The notes: generated by a model not told the origin, from the letters alone. Counted from the first letter of the stretch, positions 43,644 through 56,084 are shown. The stretch: 64,000 nucleotides of DNA from Cavia porcellus (GCF_034190915.1 NW_026947500.1:21946501-22010500), one strand, 5' to 3'. Made by a program: numbers and translations.

Positions 43644-44400
43644 AGGGGCTTTGAAGGCTTGAACCAGAGTGGCTACCAGATGATGGAGGAAAGCAGATGA
43701 ATTAGAGATTTTGTTTCAGAACAAAACAGTGAGTGAGTATGGAGGATATGTTACGTAAAGGGTTTGGGACAGGGTGATAAAGAGGGACATCAAGGAAGGC
43801 TCCTGGGATTTTACACGATGATGCCTTTTACTGAAAGGGAGATGCCTATGTCCCAATAGGCAGACATACTTCATATTGTTTTGCTTTAATTTGTACTTGA
43901 ACTTAAAAAAAAAGCTTTCATTTTTAGACCAGTTTTAGGCTCATAGAAAAAGTGAAAGAAACAGAGATTTTCCATATCCCTCTGCCCCTGCACGTGCCCA
44001 GCTCCCCGCCCCCACTGTCAGCAGTCTGCCACCAGAGTGGTACATGTGTTACAGCTGATGAACATGCATCAAGTCCTTGGTAGCATCCAGACTCTGTAGA
44101 GTACCTTAGGGTTCACACTTGATGGTGAGTGTTCTGTGGGTTTAGACAAATGAATAATGGCCTGTAAGTATCCTACAGTGTAGTTTCATTTTCCTAAAAA
44201 TCCCCTGTCGTCTGTACTCTCTACTCTGCTTGTTAATCCCTCCCTCTTCCCAACCCCTAGCAATCACTGATCATTTGAATCTGCCATAGTTTTGCCTTTT
44301 CCACAGTGTTGCATAGTTGAATTTGTAAAATATAAAGCATTTTCAGATTGGCTTCTTTTACTTAGTAACAACAGCTCTGTTTTAAAAAGTACTAAATATT

Positions 44401-44482
44401 GGCCGGGGATTTAGCTCGGTGGCATAAGTGCCTGCCAGGCAAGTGCAAGATCATGAGTTCAATCCCCAGTACCAAACCCCAC
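44401..44482 (+). mobile_element. ID-type SINE, plus strand
   Basis: GGCCGGGGATTTAGCTCGGT, GCCTGCCAGGCAAGTGCAAG and GAGTTCAATCCCCAGTACC, followed by a C- and A-rich tail. Well preserved. Confidence 0.94.
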
Positions 44483-44917
44483 CCCCCCCCAAAAAAACCC
44501 CACCCCAAAACGGTGCTAAATTATATGCTGTAGTCAGGTTATTCAGTTTATTAACTCACGTACTCACTCATTGTCTTGGTTGCTTCTAAATTTGACTAAT
44601 ACAAATGAACCTGCTTTAAATATACATGTGCTGGTTGGTGTTTTGTAGCCAGTTCCTTTGAGTAAATATTAAGGAGTATGATGGCTGAATCTTATGGTTA
44701 GAGAATATTTAGCTTCCAAAGGAGCTGTACTATTTTGCATCTCTACCAGCAAGGAATTAAGAGTTCCTGTTGCTCCACATTCTTAGCAGTTAATTTGCTT
44801 TGTCAGTATTCCAGATTTTGGCCATTCTAATAGGTATATAAAGGTATCTATTTTAATTTGCATTTCCCTGATAACATATGATAGGGAGCATCTTTTTATT
44901 TTAATTAATTTATCTAT

Positions 44918-45072
44918 TTAGTCTTTTTGAGACAGAGTCTCACTATGTAGTTCAGGCTGGCCTTGAGTTCACTTTGTAGCTCAGTCTGATCTCTAACTCA
45001 CAATGATCCTCTTGCCTCAGTTTCCTGAGTGTTTCCTGAGGGATTACAGCCATGCACTACCATGTCTGGCTT
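44918..45072 (-). mobile_element. B1-type SINE, minus strand
   Basis: TTTTTGAGACAGAGTCTCAC, CAGGCTGGCCTTGAGTTCAC, the internal TTTGTAGCTCAGTCTGATC repeat and CCATGCACTACCATGTCTGG. Inserted in the old L1. Confidence 0.93.
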
Positions 45073-45405
45073 TTTATATTCTTATTTGCTTATTTCTAGT
45101 GAGGTATTTAACTAGAGTCATTGGTCCATTTTTTAATTGGGTTATTTTCTGACTTTTAAGACTCCTTTGTTATTTTGGGTAATAGTCCTTTCTCTGTCAT
45201 GTCTTTTGCAAATATTTTACCTCAGCCTATGACTTGTCTTCTCATTTTCTTGATAGTGTTCTTTGCAGAGTAGACAATTTGAATTTTAATGGCATCAGTT
45301 GTTCCTTTGGTGTTACATCACCAACCCCAAGGTTATCTAGATTTTTTTCCTGTTATTTCTAGGTGGTTTATACTTTTGTGTTTTACAACTCTAGTTTGTT
45401 GTATT

Positions 45406-45482
45406 TTTTTTTTTCTTTCTTTTTCCTTTCCTGTGTTGTAGATTAAACCCAGGGCTTTTGCACTGAGTTATATCCCCAGCCC
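45406..45482 (-). mobile_element. ID-type SINE, minus strand
   Basis: A T-rich tail, GTAGATTAAACCCAGGGCTT and CACTGAGTTATATCCCCAG; its middle is deleted. Confidence 0.8.
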
Positions 45483-45489
45483 TTCTTTT

Positions 45490-45585
45490 ATTTATTTATT
45501 TTTTTATTTCGAGATAGAATCTCGCTGGTTTGTTCAAACTTCTGATCCCCCCTGCCTCTGCCTTCTAGATTATAGGCATGGTTGT
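45490..45585 (-). mobile_element. B1 fragment, minus strand
   Basis: TTTCGAGATAGAATCTCGCT, CCCCTGCCTCTGCCTTCTAG and ATTATAGGCATGG; internally deleted. Confidence 0.75.
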
Positions 45586-46149
45586 TATTCATTTTGAATT
45601 AATTTTTGTGAATGGTGTAAAGTCTGTGTCTGTATCTCCCCTACTTTTTTTTTTTACATGTAACTGCATGGGCTTTTTAAGGTTTAACGTATGAGCCACC
45701 ATTCATGATGTTCAGATGTTTGCCTAGTGAGTACTCTACTCTCTTTCCAATATACTGCTTTAAATGTGCTCTTTATGTAGAACAGAATGGTTGGCAATGA
45801 TATATAATGGCATTGAACAAAGACTCAAGAGGCCCCTACAAGTAACCTGTGATTTGGGCTTTATGTCTCTTGATTACATCCTGTTTCAAGCTATGTTAGT
45901 GGAGGTTGACAGGTATTACAGTTATGTTTCAGATTGGTAATGTTTGATCTTATTAAAGGCTTTTATCCAAAATTAAATAATTCAAATTAAATGACATTAT
46001 GACGCATAATTAATATGCCAAGGACTGTAGGAAAATAAAGTAAATGGTAACAAGTCTGAAGGTCTAGATTTGAATCTGCCCTGCCATAGATAAATGATAC
46101 TAATTTTTTTTTTTTACTGTTTTTGTAGCAAATTGCTGCAATGCAGCAT

Positions 46150-46545
46150 TTTTGCCTTGCTGTTCTAGAAATCCAAAATTCAGAACTAGTCTTGTGGGCT
46201 AAAATCAGGAATTGGCAGACCTATTTTCTTTTTGAAGGTTCTTTGTGGGGAACTCATTCCTTCATTTTCCATCCTGTAATGGCCACCCACATTCCTTGGC
46301 TTGTGGCTTCATCCTCTGTAATTAAAGCCAAGAAGTCCTCAGGCTCCCCTTGCTGCGGTTCTCCTCCTGCCTCCTCCTTTCACTTTTGAGGGCCTTTGTG
46401 GGTATATGGAGACTCCCTCAAAGATTAGCAAGTATAATTTCCATCTACAACCTTCTCTTATGCTATATAAAGTAATATATTCATAAACTGCAGGGATTAG
46501 GACTCCTGGATAGCTTTAGGGTAATATCATTTTGCCTGCCACAGA
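46150..46545 (-). mobile_element. MaLR-like LTR, minus strand
   Basis: CACATTCCTTGGCTTGTGGC, CTCCTTTCACTTTTGAGGGC, TAATTTCCATCTACAACC and CAGGGATTAGGACTCCTGGA occur in the order of a mammal-wide antisense LTR (MLT1-type by recall). Confidence 0.5.
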
Positions 46546-46662
46546 AGGGTGCTCATAGCCAATCAGCCAATCAACGTAAGCTGCTTTCTTATTTATGAAA
46601 CAATACTAATAATACCACTATTCACTTACAGGTTTAGGTGAACATTGTTTTGGGGAGACTCT

Positions 46663-46764
46663 TTTTTTTTTTTCTCCTGAGAGAGAAATTTACTGTGTTA
46701 CCCAGGCTGGCCTTGAACACTTGAGCCCAGGCAGTCCTCTTGTCTCAGTCACCTAAGTAGCTGT
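46663..46764 (-). mobile_element. 7SL-derived (B1-like) SINE, minus strand, old
   Basis: A T run, then CTGTGTTACCCAGGCTGGCC, TTGAACACTTGAGCCCAGGC and CACCTAAGTAGCTG. Confidence 0.7.
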
Positions 46765-46861
46765 TCATTTTACTCCTTTATCTGTATGTTCATAAATCAG
46801 ATTGTTTACAATTCAGAAGATTTTTGTGAGTTTTAGTATGTTCTATATAAATGACATATTC

Positions 46862-46985
46862 TGTGTGTGGTGAAGCATGCCTAGGATGCTGTACCTAGGA
46901 TGCTGGGGTAGGAGGATTGTTTCAAATTTGAGGCCAGCTACATAGTAAGAACTTGTCCCAATAAAAGCACCAAATAAGCAAAATG
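46862..46985 (+). mobile_element. B1-like SINE, plus strand, old
   Basis: GTGTGGTGAAGCATGCCTAG, GGTAGGAGGATTGTTTCAAA and GAGGCCAGCTACATAGTAAG. Contains a small internal duplication (CTAGGATGCTG twice). Confidence 0.7.
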
Positions 46986-47040
46986 ACGTATATAAAGTAT
47001 GTATTATACTGGCCCTCATCATTTCATTCATTAAACTCAT

Positions 47041-47076
47041 AGGCTGGGGGTTTAGATCGATCCCAAGGCCTGCAGC
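47041..47076 (+). mobile_element. Internally deleted ID SINE
   Basis: GGCTGGGGGTTTAG joins directly to ATCGATCCCAAGGCCTG, as if the middle of an ID element had been removed. Confidence 0.4.
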
Positions 47077-47276
47077 TCTAATGAAAGCTCCTTAGATTTG
47101 AAATTGTGTTAGATTTATAACAATCATCTTTGGTATAAAATGATGCTAAGGGATATATACAGTATCTTTTCTGTTAAAAGTCTTATAGGTTGCCAGAAGT
47201 CATTTGAAGAGTTTAATACTTTGTCTCTTATCTTCTCTCTGAAGAGTTCCTAGAAGGTAGAGAGTAAGAGCTAAAG

Positions 47277-47357
47277 GGCTGGAGGTGCAGCTCAGAGGTA
47301 GAATGAAGTGCTTGCCTAGCACGCATAAGGCCTGAGTCTGTCCCCACCATGACAAAA
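47277..47357 (+). mobile_element. ID-type SINE (older CTAGCA form), plus strand
   Basis: GGGCTGGAGGTGCAGCTCAG, GTGCTTGCCTAGCACGCATA and GGCCTGAGTCTGTCCCC. It belongs to the CTAGCA subgroup rather than the GGCAAG one. Confidence 0.88.
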
Positions 47358-50039
47358 CAGAAAAGAGCTTGACTGCAGTTGGAGCCCTTCAGGTTACATT
47401 CATAAACATCCGCTAAACTGTATTAGTGAAATTTAAAATAATCATCAGAAAGAGAACTGCCAAACAACCTGAAGCCTTTAACTCAAATGTGTAACTTTAT
47501 TATTTTTTAATCAGAGTTTACTGCTACATGTTACATTCATCATAGAGAATTTGTACCTGAACTGGTACATGATACAACTTTTTCTTTTTTTTTCCCCATT
47601 TAAAACCTTTAAAAAACACAAAGTTTTTTCCTATATTTATAAAGTAAAATTTAAGTTTCTAAAGCGCTTCATGGGTATAAAGTCAGTTCATGGCTCAGGC
47701 ATGTCATTGTGTTTGCTGCAGGTAAAGTGTGTAATGAGATGGTTAGGGCTAGGTGTTGGAGGGGTTGGTATGCCGTGAGAGAGACTTCTCGGGTTTATCC
47801 AGTGTCTCAGCTGCTCGGTCACTGAGGAGTTGGGCAGCCTACAGTGGTGTCCAGAGGAGAGACAGGCATTTTACCTCTCCCGGAGTCCAGTGCAGTTCAA
47901 GGTTGGCTTTCTGAATCTAGGACTAGTGGTTTTTGAGATTTTGTGACCTTTGGGGGATAGGAAAGATAGGTTCTCTCATTCCTTGCTCAGCCTATACAAA
48001 TTATTTTCAAGGACTTTATCATGAGGCAGAGGGACTGGAGACTGTCATCTGTCTTCCAGATGGAAGGCTGTCTTTGGCAGGAGTGTTACAGAGATAGGGG
48101 ATTGTGGATTTTTGTTTGTTTTGATTTTATGCTTCTTGAAGGATTAAAATAATTCTTACAGCAGTTTTGTTTTCTTCTTTTCTTTTTGAGTTCTTTCCTT
48201 TTTTAGTGCTGGAAGCCATGGCCAGCTGTTTGTGAGCTCACTCACTTTCCCCTTCCAAGGCAGAGGCCCTGCTATAGACTCTTTCAGGTGGAGGTTTCTG
48301 TGTTCCTTACTTGACAGGGCTACAGATATCCAGTTGAGTTGACTTCTTACACTTTTCTTTTAAAAACACACTTGATATTATCTTGGCTCCTACAGAGAAG
48401 ACATGGGGGCCAGACATGGGGGGGCGGTGCACCCAGGGTTTGCTGGCCATTCCATTCATTGAGCTCACATACTTTTCTGAATGCCTGATCTGACTTACAT
48501 TTGTATACCTCCTGGGCTAAAGCTCCCTGAAAAATGTGTCTTTAAAGCCACATAACTGTTTCTGTAAATAAATTGAGAATGGAAAGCAATTTTTTAATGG
48601 GAAACAAAGTTTAGGAGTAAACAGACCCACAAGATTCTACAACTGCCAGTGTTCGGTGTATTCTCTGGTGTGTTTAATCACTGGACAGATAGAAGGGAGA
48701 ATTTTATTGTCTTCTTGGTACATGTTTACCCCACATCTTAGCCTTTAGTAAGGGCTTTAACTTGGGCTGTATATCTTCTTTAAGAGGTTTGAAAGAGAAC
48801 TTTGATTGGCATCTGTTTTCAGTGCAGTGTGGGATGTATGGTAAGTTAAACCATTTTTGTTAAAGTTGAAAATGTAATATTGAAAGTATCCAGTTTTCTA
48901 GCCATTTGTGCATGTTAAAAATAACTCGCTATTCATGTTTAGTGGTTTTCTTGTCAGACAATGTAGGGGACTTGCCACAACACATGCAACAGATTATAAA
49001 AAGACTGCAAATTTAATAATTGCAACATGGTGCAGAGCATGCTGGCAGATACTGGAATACAACACACTCTTTAATCATCATGCTTCCCATGGCGTGGGTG
49101 GTCATGGTCCACAGATGACACTCAGGCAGGCCAGTCCCTTGCAAGAGGAGTTGTAAAGCAGAGCACACATAAACAGCATTCCACAGTCTTTTTAGGGTTT
49201 TTGTTTTGAGGAAAGATAGCAATCCTTTTTTTAGGTTGTCTTTCTTCCTTCTCTCCTCCTTCTGCAGCTTTCTTTAAATGTTTATTTCTAATATTTGCTT
49301 TCATCATACAAAACCTTACTGTGTATGCTTTTGCTTTTCATTGTTCACCTTTTAAAATATTTTTACAGTGAAATATAAAGTATAGTTAATATTTTCAATG
49401 TCTGTTTCAGCACAAAAGCTGAACATGACCCATTGGATGTTAGCAATTTCTCATAGTAAGTCCTGGTAAGTTGAATTTAATCAATTTATTTACTTACTTC
49501 ATTTTTTAAAAATTAACTTTTGACCTTTGTTTCCTTTGATATTTTAAGTAAAAGTCTGAGTCATTTGCAAAGTTTTTTCTTCCTCATTCAAAACACTTTC
49601 CTTGGCTAGCCTATTTTATTCTTCACTACTCTGTATTCTCTTTTGAAACATTTTAATTTTCCTAATCCTTAATGAATATTAAAAAAGAAGCACATGGTGG
49701 ACATTTTCAGTTTATGTCCATTCATTAAAATGGTGGAGTTTATTGAAGTTCCTTGTCTGTTTTTCTTGGGAAGAATTATTTTAAGTAATACATGTGTACA
49801 GATGGGACATAGCTCTCTGAATCTTTAATGTTATTTTCTCTAAGAGTATGACTTTTAAAAGAAAGATTCTGAAAAATAACAGATGTGTTAATAAAGAATA
49901 ATTAATATTACAAATGTGTACTGTGCCCTCTTCCCCATCCCTGTGGGTTTTCTTATAGGGATGGTGTCTTACTGCTTAAAATTACAGGCAGACCGTTTCT
50001 AGTCTCATATATAAAAGTAAAAATAGACTTCTTAATCAC
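47358..50039. other. Intronic tract without recognised features
   Basis: No gene, SINE or exon recognised; mixed base composition. Confidence 0.45.
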
Positions 50040-50190
50040 CGTTTCAAAGATGATAGTGTGTAATCTATTAACTGGTGATATCTGTTTTGTTTTGTTTTGG
50101 TTTTTTTTGTAGTTCTGTATTACTTGTACCCTTACACTGTTTTGTTTTGTTCTGTTTTTTTCTCTTTTTCCTTTTAAATAAAAAAAATTG
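50040..50190 (+). mobile_element. 5'-truncated HAL1 tail
   Basis: AAGATGATAGTGTGTAATCT, ATTAACTGGTGATATCTG, TTCTGTATTACTTGTACCCT and TTTTAAATAAAAAAAATTG align with the last ~140 bp of HAL1 copies 1-3 (for example GTAATCCATTAACTAGTGAT at 9788 and ACTTGTACCC at 9842). More diverged than those copies. The 5' junction is uncertain. Confidence 0.75.
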
Positions 50191-51339
50191 TTTTGCTTAT
50201 AGGTTTTAAAAATAAAACAACTTTTACTCATTGCACAGTTAAGTAACACAAAGTCTATGTAAAAAAATAAAATAGCTGGTAAACTTTGTCATAAGCTATA
50301 GTCTAATAAAGTCATATAGTGTATTGTAATTTTTAACATAAGCTGATAAAAATGAATCTCCTGCAATTATAATTTATACTGGCATTGTTGAAGGTAGCTT
50401 TAGGAGAAAGTAGAATGGATATACATTTTCAAAGGAATGACTTCCTTTTAAAATTATACCTGTATAAAATCTAGAACTATACATAAGCTTGAAGAGTTTT
50501 GTTGTTAATGAAAGCATTTAAAAATGCTTTAGTCATTTTCATTTATGATAAAGCTAATCTAATTCTCTATTCTGATGGTGCTTGCCAAGCTTTAGATCAC
50601 AGCAGCTTAATTTAAGAAAAAAATTGCTGGCTAATCCCCTTTGGTATTTTGAAGCTATTTTGGGCACCCTTTGTTCTCTGGTGCGTTTCACTCTGTTTAT
50701 GGGGTGTTTGATGTGGGACCCTCTGGCAGAGGGGACTGGAACTCCAGAGTCTGGGTGCAACTGGGATAAGTTAAGGATGCTGAATTTAACTTTCTCTTGG
50801 ATTTGTCTTTCATCTATAAATTGAAGGATTACATTTAATTTTAAGTGGAGCAGGTTGGTTTTGGTTTTGGAAATCATCAGTTGGTGTTTAGTAACCATAT
50901 CAAAAGTAAGGATGTTGATGTTTTTAATTTTCATATTACTGGTTAACATATACTTATGACTAAGTGTTTAGTCCTCCCTTTTCCTGGGCTTCCTGATGGG
51001 CCTCAAATTTGCCATAAGACACCAGGGTCAACCCTCCTTCACAGAAAATGTGTCTGGAAGTCCTTATAGCCTCATTTTAGGCTCGTGTTGTGGTTCTTAC
51101 AGACTGTGTAGCCTAAGACCCAGGGGAGGCTGCGCCAGTTTCTGTTAACAGACAAGCTCTTACTCAGCACACTTGCACAGATCCAGTATCTAATGAGGCT
51201 TGTAGGTCCAAGGTTTGTAGGGATGTAGCTCCTAGACTCCTGCTGTGAAAGAGACCCCACTATGTGAGAGACTGCATGGTTAAGAGTGGTGCAGATTGGT
51301 TTTGTTTTTTGGGAGGCAGTTGCTTGGCTGAAGTTAAAG
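50191..51339. other. Intronic tract without recognised features
   Basis: No gene or clear repeat seen. Confidence 0.45.
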
Positions 51340-51349
51340 CATGAATTTT

Positions 51350-51520
51350 TTTTTTTTTTTTTTTTTTTTGTTGTCTTTTTGAGGCAGGGTCTTGCTATGC
51401 AGTCCAGGCTGGCTTTCAGCTCACTCTGTAGCCTAGGCTGGTCTCAAACTTGCAACAAGCCTCCTGCCTCAGCCTCCCGAGTGCTGGGATTACAGGTGTG
51501 AGCCACCACGCCTGGCTTTA
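51350..51520 (-). mobile_element. B1-type SINE, minus strand, young
   Basis: A T run of about 24, TTTTTGAGGCAGGGTCTTGC, the internal CACTCTGTAGCCTAGGCTGG duplication, and CCGAGTGCTGGGATTACAGG to GAGCCACCACGCCTGGC. Perfect 10-bp duplication CATGAATTTT at 51340-51349 and 51521-51530. Best preserved B1 in the window. Confidence 0.96.
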
Positions 51521-52167
51521 CATGAATTTTGATGATTATTAAAGCTAGTTTATTTTTCTGGCCTTGCATCTATAAAAACATTAGCATATTTTATAATTGA
51601 ATATGGTGCTTCTGTGCTTCCGATGATAGGAACCATGCTGTATCTATCCTTAGTATAAACATTCATCATTGTGTTTTGTGTCATGATTAGCAGCTTTCAA
51701 AGTGTGGTCCAAGCATACCTCTGTTTGCCAGTAGAGTAAATACTGATAGATAAGATTCACATCAACAAAGAGCTCTTTAGAGTCAGACTGGGTAACTTGA
51801 GAATTGGTCTTTTATATAGTGGGCCTATTGCTGTGTTTCTCAAATTAAACATTTGTTGACTCCTCCGAGTTTCACACAAGTGAGCAGGTAAACTGTAAAG
51901 TGAAATATGCTCATAATCACAAGGATGTAATAGTTTTTCTCCTTTACATTTTCAGAACATTTTCATATCTTTTTATAAACGAAGTATCTGTCAACCAAAG
52001 CTGTTTTAGTGTCCTTCTGTAAATTTAATGAGAAGCCCTGAGTAATTCCGTTTACTAATTTAACTGGTATTTGTAATTTGACATAATCTGAACCCATCAG
52101 CATTTTAATACATACCTTTTGACAAATGCTGTAGATCGCCATCTTTCATGTGTGATTCCATGCTGCT

Positions 52168-52540
52168 ATAGTTGTATGTGGTTTGAGTATATCCCTCAAG
52201 AGTCTGTGTGTTGGGAGTTTGGTCCCCGGTGTGGCCTCAAGAGTCTGTGTGTTGGGAGTTTGGTCCTCGGTGTGGTACAGAAGTGGTAGACTTGTCCTAG
52301 CAGGAAGTCCATAGGTCATGTAGGGACTAATACAGTTCTCATGGGTCCCTGTGTGTCCCACTCTGGTCTCCCCTCTCTGCTATGTAATCTCTTTCTCTTG
52401 CACCCCACTGAAATGATACAATCTGCCATGAGATGACACAGCCAAGAGGCCCTCACCACAGCCTATGCCATGCTCTTTGGACTTACGGTCTCCTTCACCA
52501 TAAACTAAATAAACCATTTGCTTCACGAGTTAACCAACTT
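52168..52540 (+). mobile_element. MaLR-like LTR, plus strand
   Basis: GTATGTGGTTTGAGTATATC, GACTTGTCCTAGCAGGAAGT, GATGACACAGCCAAGAGGC, CCTCACCACAGCCTATGCCA and AAACTAAATAAACCATTTGC follow the layout of an MST/ORR1-type MaLR LTR, with a poly(A) signal near the end. It contains a 41-bp internal duplication. Confidence 0.55.
52194..52275. repeat. 41-bp tandem duplication (40/41 identical)
   Basis: Units 52194-52234 and 52235-52275 start CCTCAAGAGTCTGTGTGTTG and end GGTGTGG; one C/T difference. Confidence 0.97.
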
Positions 52541-54654
52541 CAAGGATTTTTTTTTATGAAAATGCAAAGTAGACTACTGTACTTGCCAATCATGGAATCC
52601 ATGTCAGTTTTAATAGGATATAGGGTGCATCATTCTTACATGTACTCAGGATGTGTCTCATCACATTCACCTCAGTTACTTAACATTGTTTTTTATTTTT
52701 CACCTGATGAATAATTTTGGGATGAAGAAGAAAAAGAATGTGACTGACAAAATCACTATCATTTTTGCCTTTAGTCTTAAAATGTATTTTAAATATATCT
52801 TGCTTTGTCATTAATCATTTAGAATGTAATTCCTTCTAATTTGAAAGGGGCTGGCTGTCTCATTGAGAAAACTTTTATTATTAAAAAAGGAGTCACCCAA
52901 GAGATGGTCCCTCATAGGATTCTAAGGAGGTGTTCTTTGCCTGTATTTTGAATTACACTGTAAATCTTTGCAACAACTAATTATTTGTCTTTTAAGTCCG
53001 GTACGTCCTGAAACAGGATATTCACTGACAACTTGTGGTGGGACCAATTCACTGATCTGTAGCAAGCTGTGTCACTCTGACCCACAATGAGAGAGAGCTT
53101 GCTCCTCCTGGGAGGCCTCTCTACTGCTCTGCCCAGTTACCTCTGTGCCAGTGTCACTGCCTCCCTCTGCTAGGGCCCGATCCCCAGTGTTTCTCACGAC
53201 AGCCACAGCCCTGGAATCTTCTGTTCAGTTACCAGTTCTTCTCCCTCTCTGAGATTAATGCAACAATTTTATATTTGACATTGTAGGTTATTTGCATGAC
53301 AATGAGTTTATCATGCTGTTTGTCCAGTTGTGCCAAATGCCTAATTGATTTTTTCACTTTTCTTCCAAGATTGTAGTAGTCAAAAACCATCTGCCTTCTG
53401 TATTATGTGAGTGCAGCTGCAAATGTTTCTTTAAGCAAAATATAGGTGTGTATCTTATTATAGAAAGTAATGAAACATCACTAATCTGAGGTTTGGAGTA
53501 TATTAAGGGACTTGGTTTCTGGAAATCTTTTTAAATTTGGAAATCTTTAAACCTGCAATTACCTGTCACTTAAAAATGAATCTACAGCTATCTAAGTAGG
53601 TGGCCTTCTGTGTCTTGGCTAATATTAGAATGTAGTGTTTGTTTCTTAGGCATAAAGGAACAAATTTAAATCACTAGGTACTAAGTACAGCTTTCAGTGT
53701 GGATTAGTTAAGGACTGTTGTAGGTTTTCTTATGTAGTGGCTGAAATGTTTTTCCTCCATATTGTTTATGAAGAATATGTCTTCTTCATTCTTTCCTTTT
53801 TTCACTGAAAAAAGAAATAGCAATTTTGTTTGTAGATTGCTTTGAAGAAAATGCAGAGGAAAAAAGCGAACCAGACTTGACTTGTGATTGCTTTTCATGA
53901 GTGTGGGTAAGTATGGGCTTCAGGACTTGCCAGGCCTTCAATTCTTTGGCTGGGTTTTTTCCTTCACATTTCCAAAGGTTTTGTTAGTGACTTTCAAATG
54001 GAACTTCAAGCCTTGGAACAGTTCCATTATAAAGTTGTGTGGTCTTTGCCACAGTAGCAGCCTGGTTTATTTTCCTATACTAGTTTCACAGAGGTTGACT
54101 GAGCTGGAAATGATGTGAGACTAGCAGCACAAGGGGTGTGTGTGTGCTATGTGTGGGCTTTTTCCTGATTTGTGTAAAAAGAGTTTTATCAGAGTGATTG
54201 TTTACTTAAAATGTTGCTTAAAAATGAAGCAAACCAAATTATCTTAAAATGCTTAAAACCATATTGTTTAGCACTTTCAAAAATATTCTTTCACTAGTTA
54301 TATTTTTATATTGTAGACTTCCAGACCATGTTTATAAAAAGAAAATCATTATGAGAATTTGCTTTCTTATTAAGAGATAAGCTACCATTTACAGTTCAAC
54401 ATAATTTTAGCTGACTTGTTCTGGGGACTCAATTTTGATTGTGTAAGCTAAGAACAATTTGGCTATGTTTGTGATTGAGATGGGTTTGTGCCTGGATCAG
54501 TTCAATATCTTGAAGTTAGAATGGATGCCTTCTATTTCTTAGATGGTTGTATTTTTTAAGGAAAAAAAATGTTACTTTTTATGTCATCTACTCATTATGC
54601 AGAATAATGACTGTAATGTTAATAATTATATTTATACTTTAGGCTTTGACTTTT
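52541..54654. other. Intronic tract without recognised features
   Basis: No gene recognised. 53040-53230 is GC-richer and could be an old repeat. Confidence 0.4.
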
Positions 54655-54770
54655 TTTGTACATTTCAAAGAAAATTCATTTAATTCTCACAAGTGCCCTA
54701 TGATAGCCCAGGGTAAGAATAATGATCTCCTTGTTATGAATGAGATGCAAATGAAAGGAATTTTCCTGGA
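54655..54770 (-). mobile_element. MIR fragment, minus strand
   Basis: CATTTAATTCTCACAAGTGC, CCTATGATAGCCCAGGGTAA and ATGAATGAGATGCAAATG fit the reverse-complemented MIR core, diverged. Confidence 0.5.
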
Positions 54771-54944
54771 ACTACTTATTTGTTAAATCATGCAATTGGG
54801 TCAAATGCTCACATCCCTGCTTCCACTGTAGCACTTGCTGTCTTCTGTGATGGTGAAACAGCTGCTATGGCTTCTGGTTAGACCTCCGTGTGTTTTATAC
54901 AATAGATAATCACTTTAATCCTGTTGATGCAAAATTATCTCACA

Positions 54945-55105
54945 CTCTGTGCTGTTTTTTCTCAGTCCCTTCAATAACTCTGTGAGTTAGGAAATATTAT
55001 TTACCCATTTTATAGATAAGGGAAGTCAGGTCAGTGCAGCTAAGTAGCTTCCCAAGGCTGTGAGACAAGTGATGGTAGCACAGGATGGACCAGACTGGGA
55101 TGCTC
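54945..55105 (-). mobile_element. MIR fragment, minus strand
   Basis: TTCAATAACTCTGTGAGTTA, GGAAATATTATTTACCCATT, TTATAGATAAGGGAAGTC, then AAGTAGCTTCCCAAGGCTG is the reverse-complemented MIR core. Confidence 0.75.
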
Positions 55106-56084
55106 TGAGCTCCAGTATCCCTAGGTGCTGTGCTGTGTTAGCTTCTGGTAGTGGCCTACATGTCCAATTTTCAGGCACCAGATTCCTGCTTGTAATTTTT
55201 TCAAAATTTGCCTTGCATCTGTCTGTAATCTGAAAGATTTGACTATGAAAACTTGGAAATGAGAGGTTTGTTTTTTAAACTTATGCTGAAGAAAAAAGAA
55301 AATGTGTCAAAATATTAGATGTGTATTAGTATTGGTAGCTGTATTATGTGAAGTAAGTATGTGCTAAATAGTGTAAACCATCCTAAAAATAAGATAGTAG
55401 AAACTTTTTAAGAAAGAGTATAAGGTATATAAACTTTTTACCTAATAAAAGTCCTTTCATTTAAAATGTAAAACTTTGATGGGGAGATAAAGTATGGAAG
55501 GGTTTCATTTAGCAGAAGAGCCCAAAGTATGGAAGGGTTTCATTTAGCAGAAGAGCCCTCATACCAAGGGGAAGAGCACCTTTTGAAACTCTTAAAGGGA
55601 GTCACTGGTGTAAACACTACACTTGAGATGGAATCAGACTTTTACTGGGGGTCGTTTTGTTCCCCTGCTGCCCCCCAGGTCTTCTGTTCTGTCTTTCAAC
55701 AAACATAATGCCTATGTCTTCCAGGTAGTACCTGTGCTGGGCAGGGCATACAGTAGTGCATAGATGGTCTGGCAGTGGGCAGCTGTCAGTCAGTACTTAC
55801 TCAGACCAAGATGACTGTGCTCTGGGAAAAGGGTAGTCCTGGGGGGCCATAGCAGATGGCCATGGTCTCTGCAGACCTAAAAAAGAATTAGAGGCTCTGT
55901 AGGTGATTGGAGAAGGAAGAGGGTATAAGAGGTGGGTAGTATACCTTGAGAGGGAGTGGTGCAGCCAGCAGGAACAATGTATGTGGGGTGGGGCCACAGA
56001 GGCCCAGCCTAGGTCTAAATGCATCATGGCTCAAGAGCTTACATGGAATGGCTTGGTTATTGTAAGTACCTGGTACTTGGCAAA
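55106..56084. other. Intronic tract
   Basis: Contains the 35-bp duplication at 55489-55558. No gene recognised; 55780-56060 is GC-richer. Confidence 0.4.
55489..55558. repeat. Perfect 35-bp tandem duplication
   Basis: Units 55489-55523 and 55524-55558, each AAAGTATGGAAGGGTTTCAT to GAAGAGCCC, are identical at every base. Confidence 0.98.

Larger units (their letters stand above)
43905..45640 (-). mobile_element. Old L1 3' half, minus strand, split by SINEs
   Basis: TTTAGACCAGTTTTAGGCTC, GATCATTTGAATCTGCCATA, TTCCAAAGGAGCTGTACTAT, TTTTAATTTGCATTTCCCTG, TTTGCAAATATTTTACCTCA and TTTTGAATTAATTTTTGTGA occur in the order of a reverse-complemented L1 3'UTR and ORF2 end. It is interrupted by an ID at 44401, a B1 at 44918, an ID at 45406 and a B1 fragment at 45490. 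Confidence 0.8.

Noticed and set aside
49405..49470. Exon-like segment after TTTCAG, tested as the next FANCC exon
   Set aside because: Translation does not match the expected FANCC segment and stops appear.
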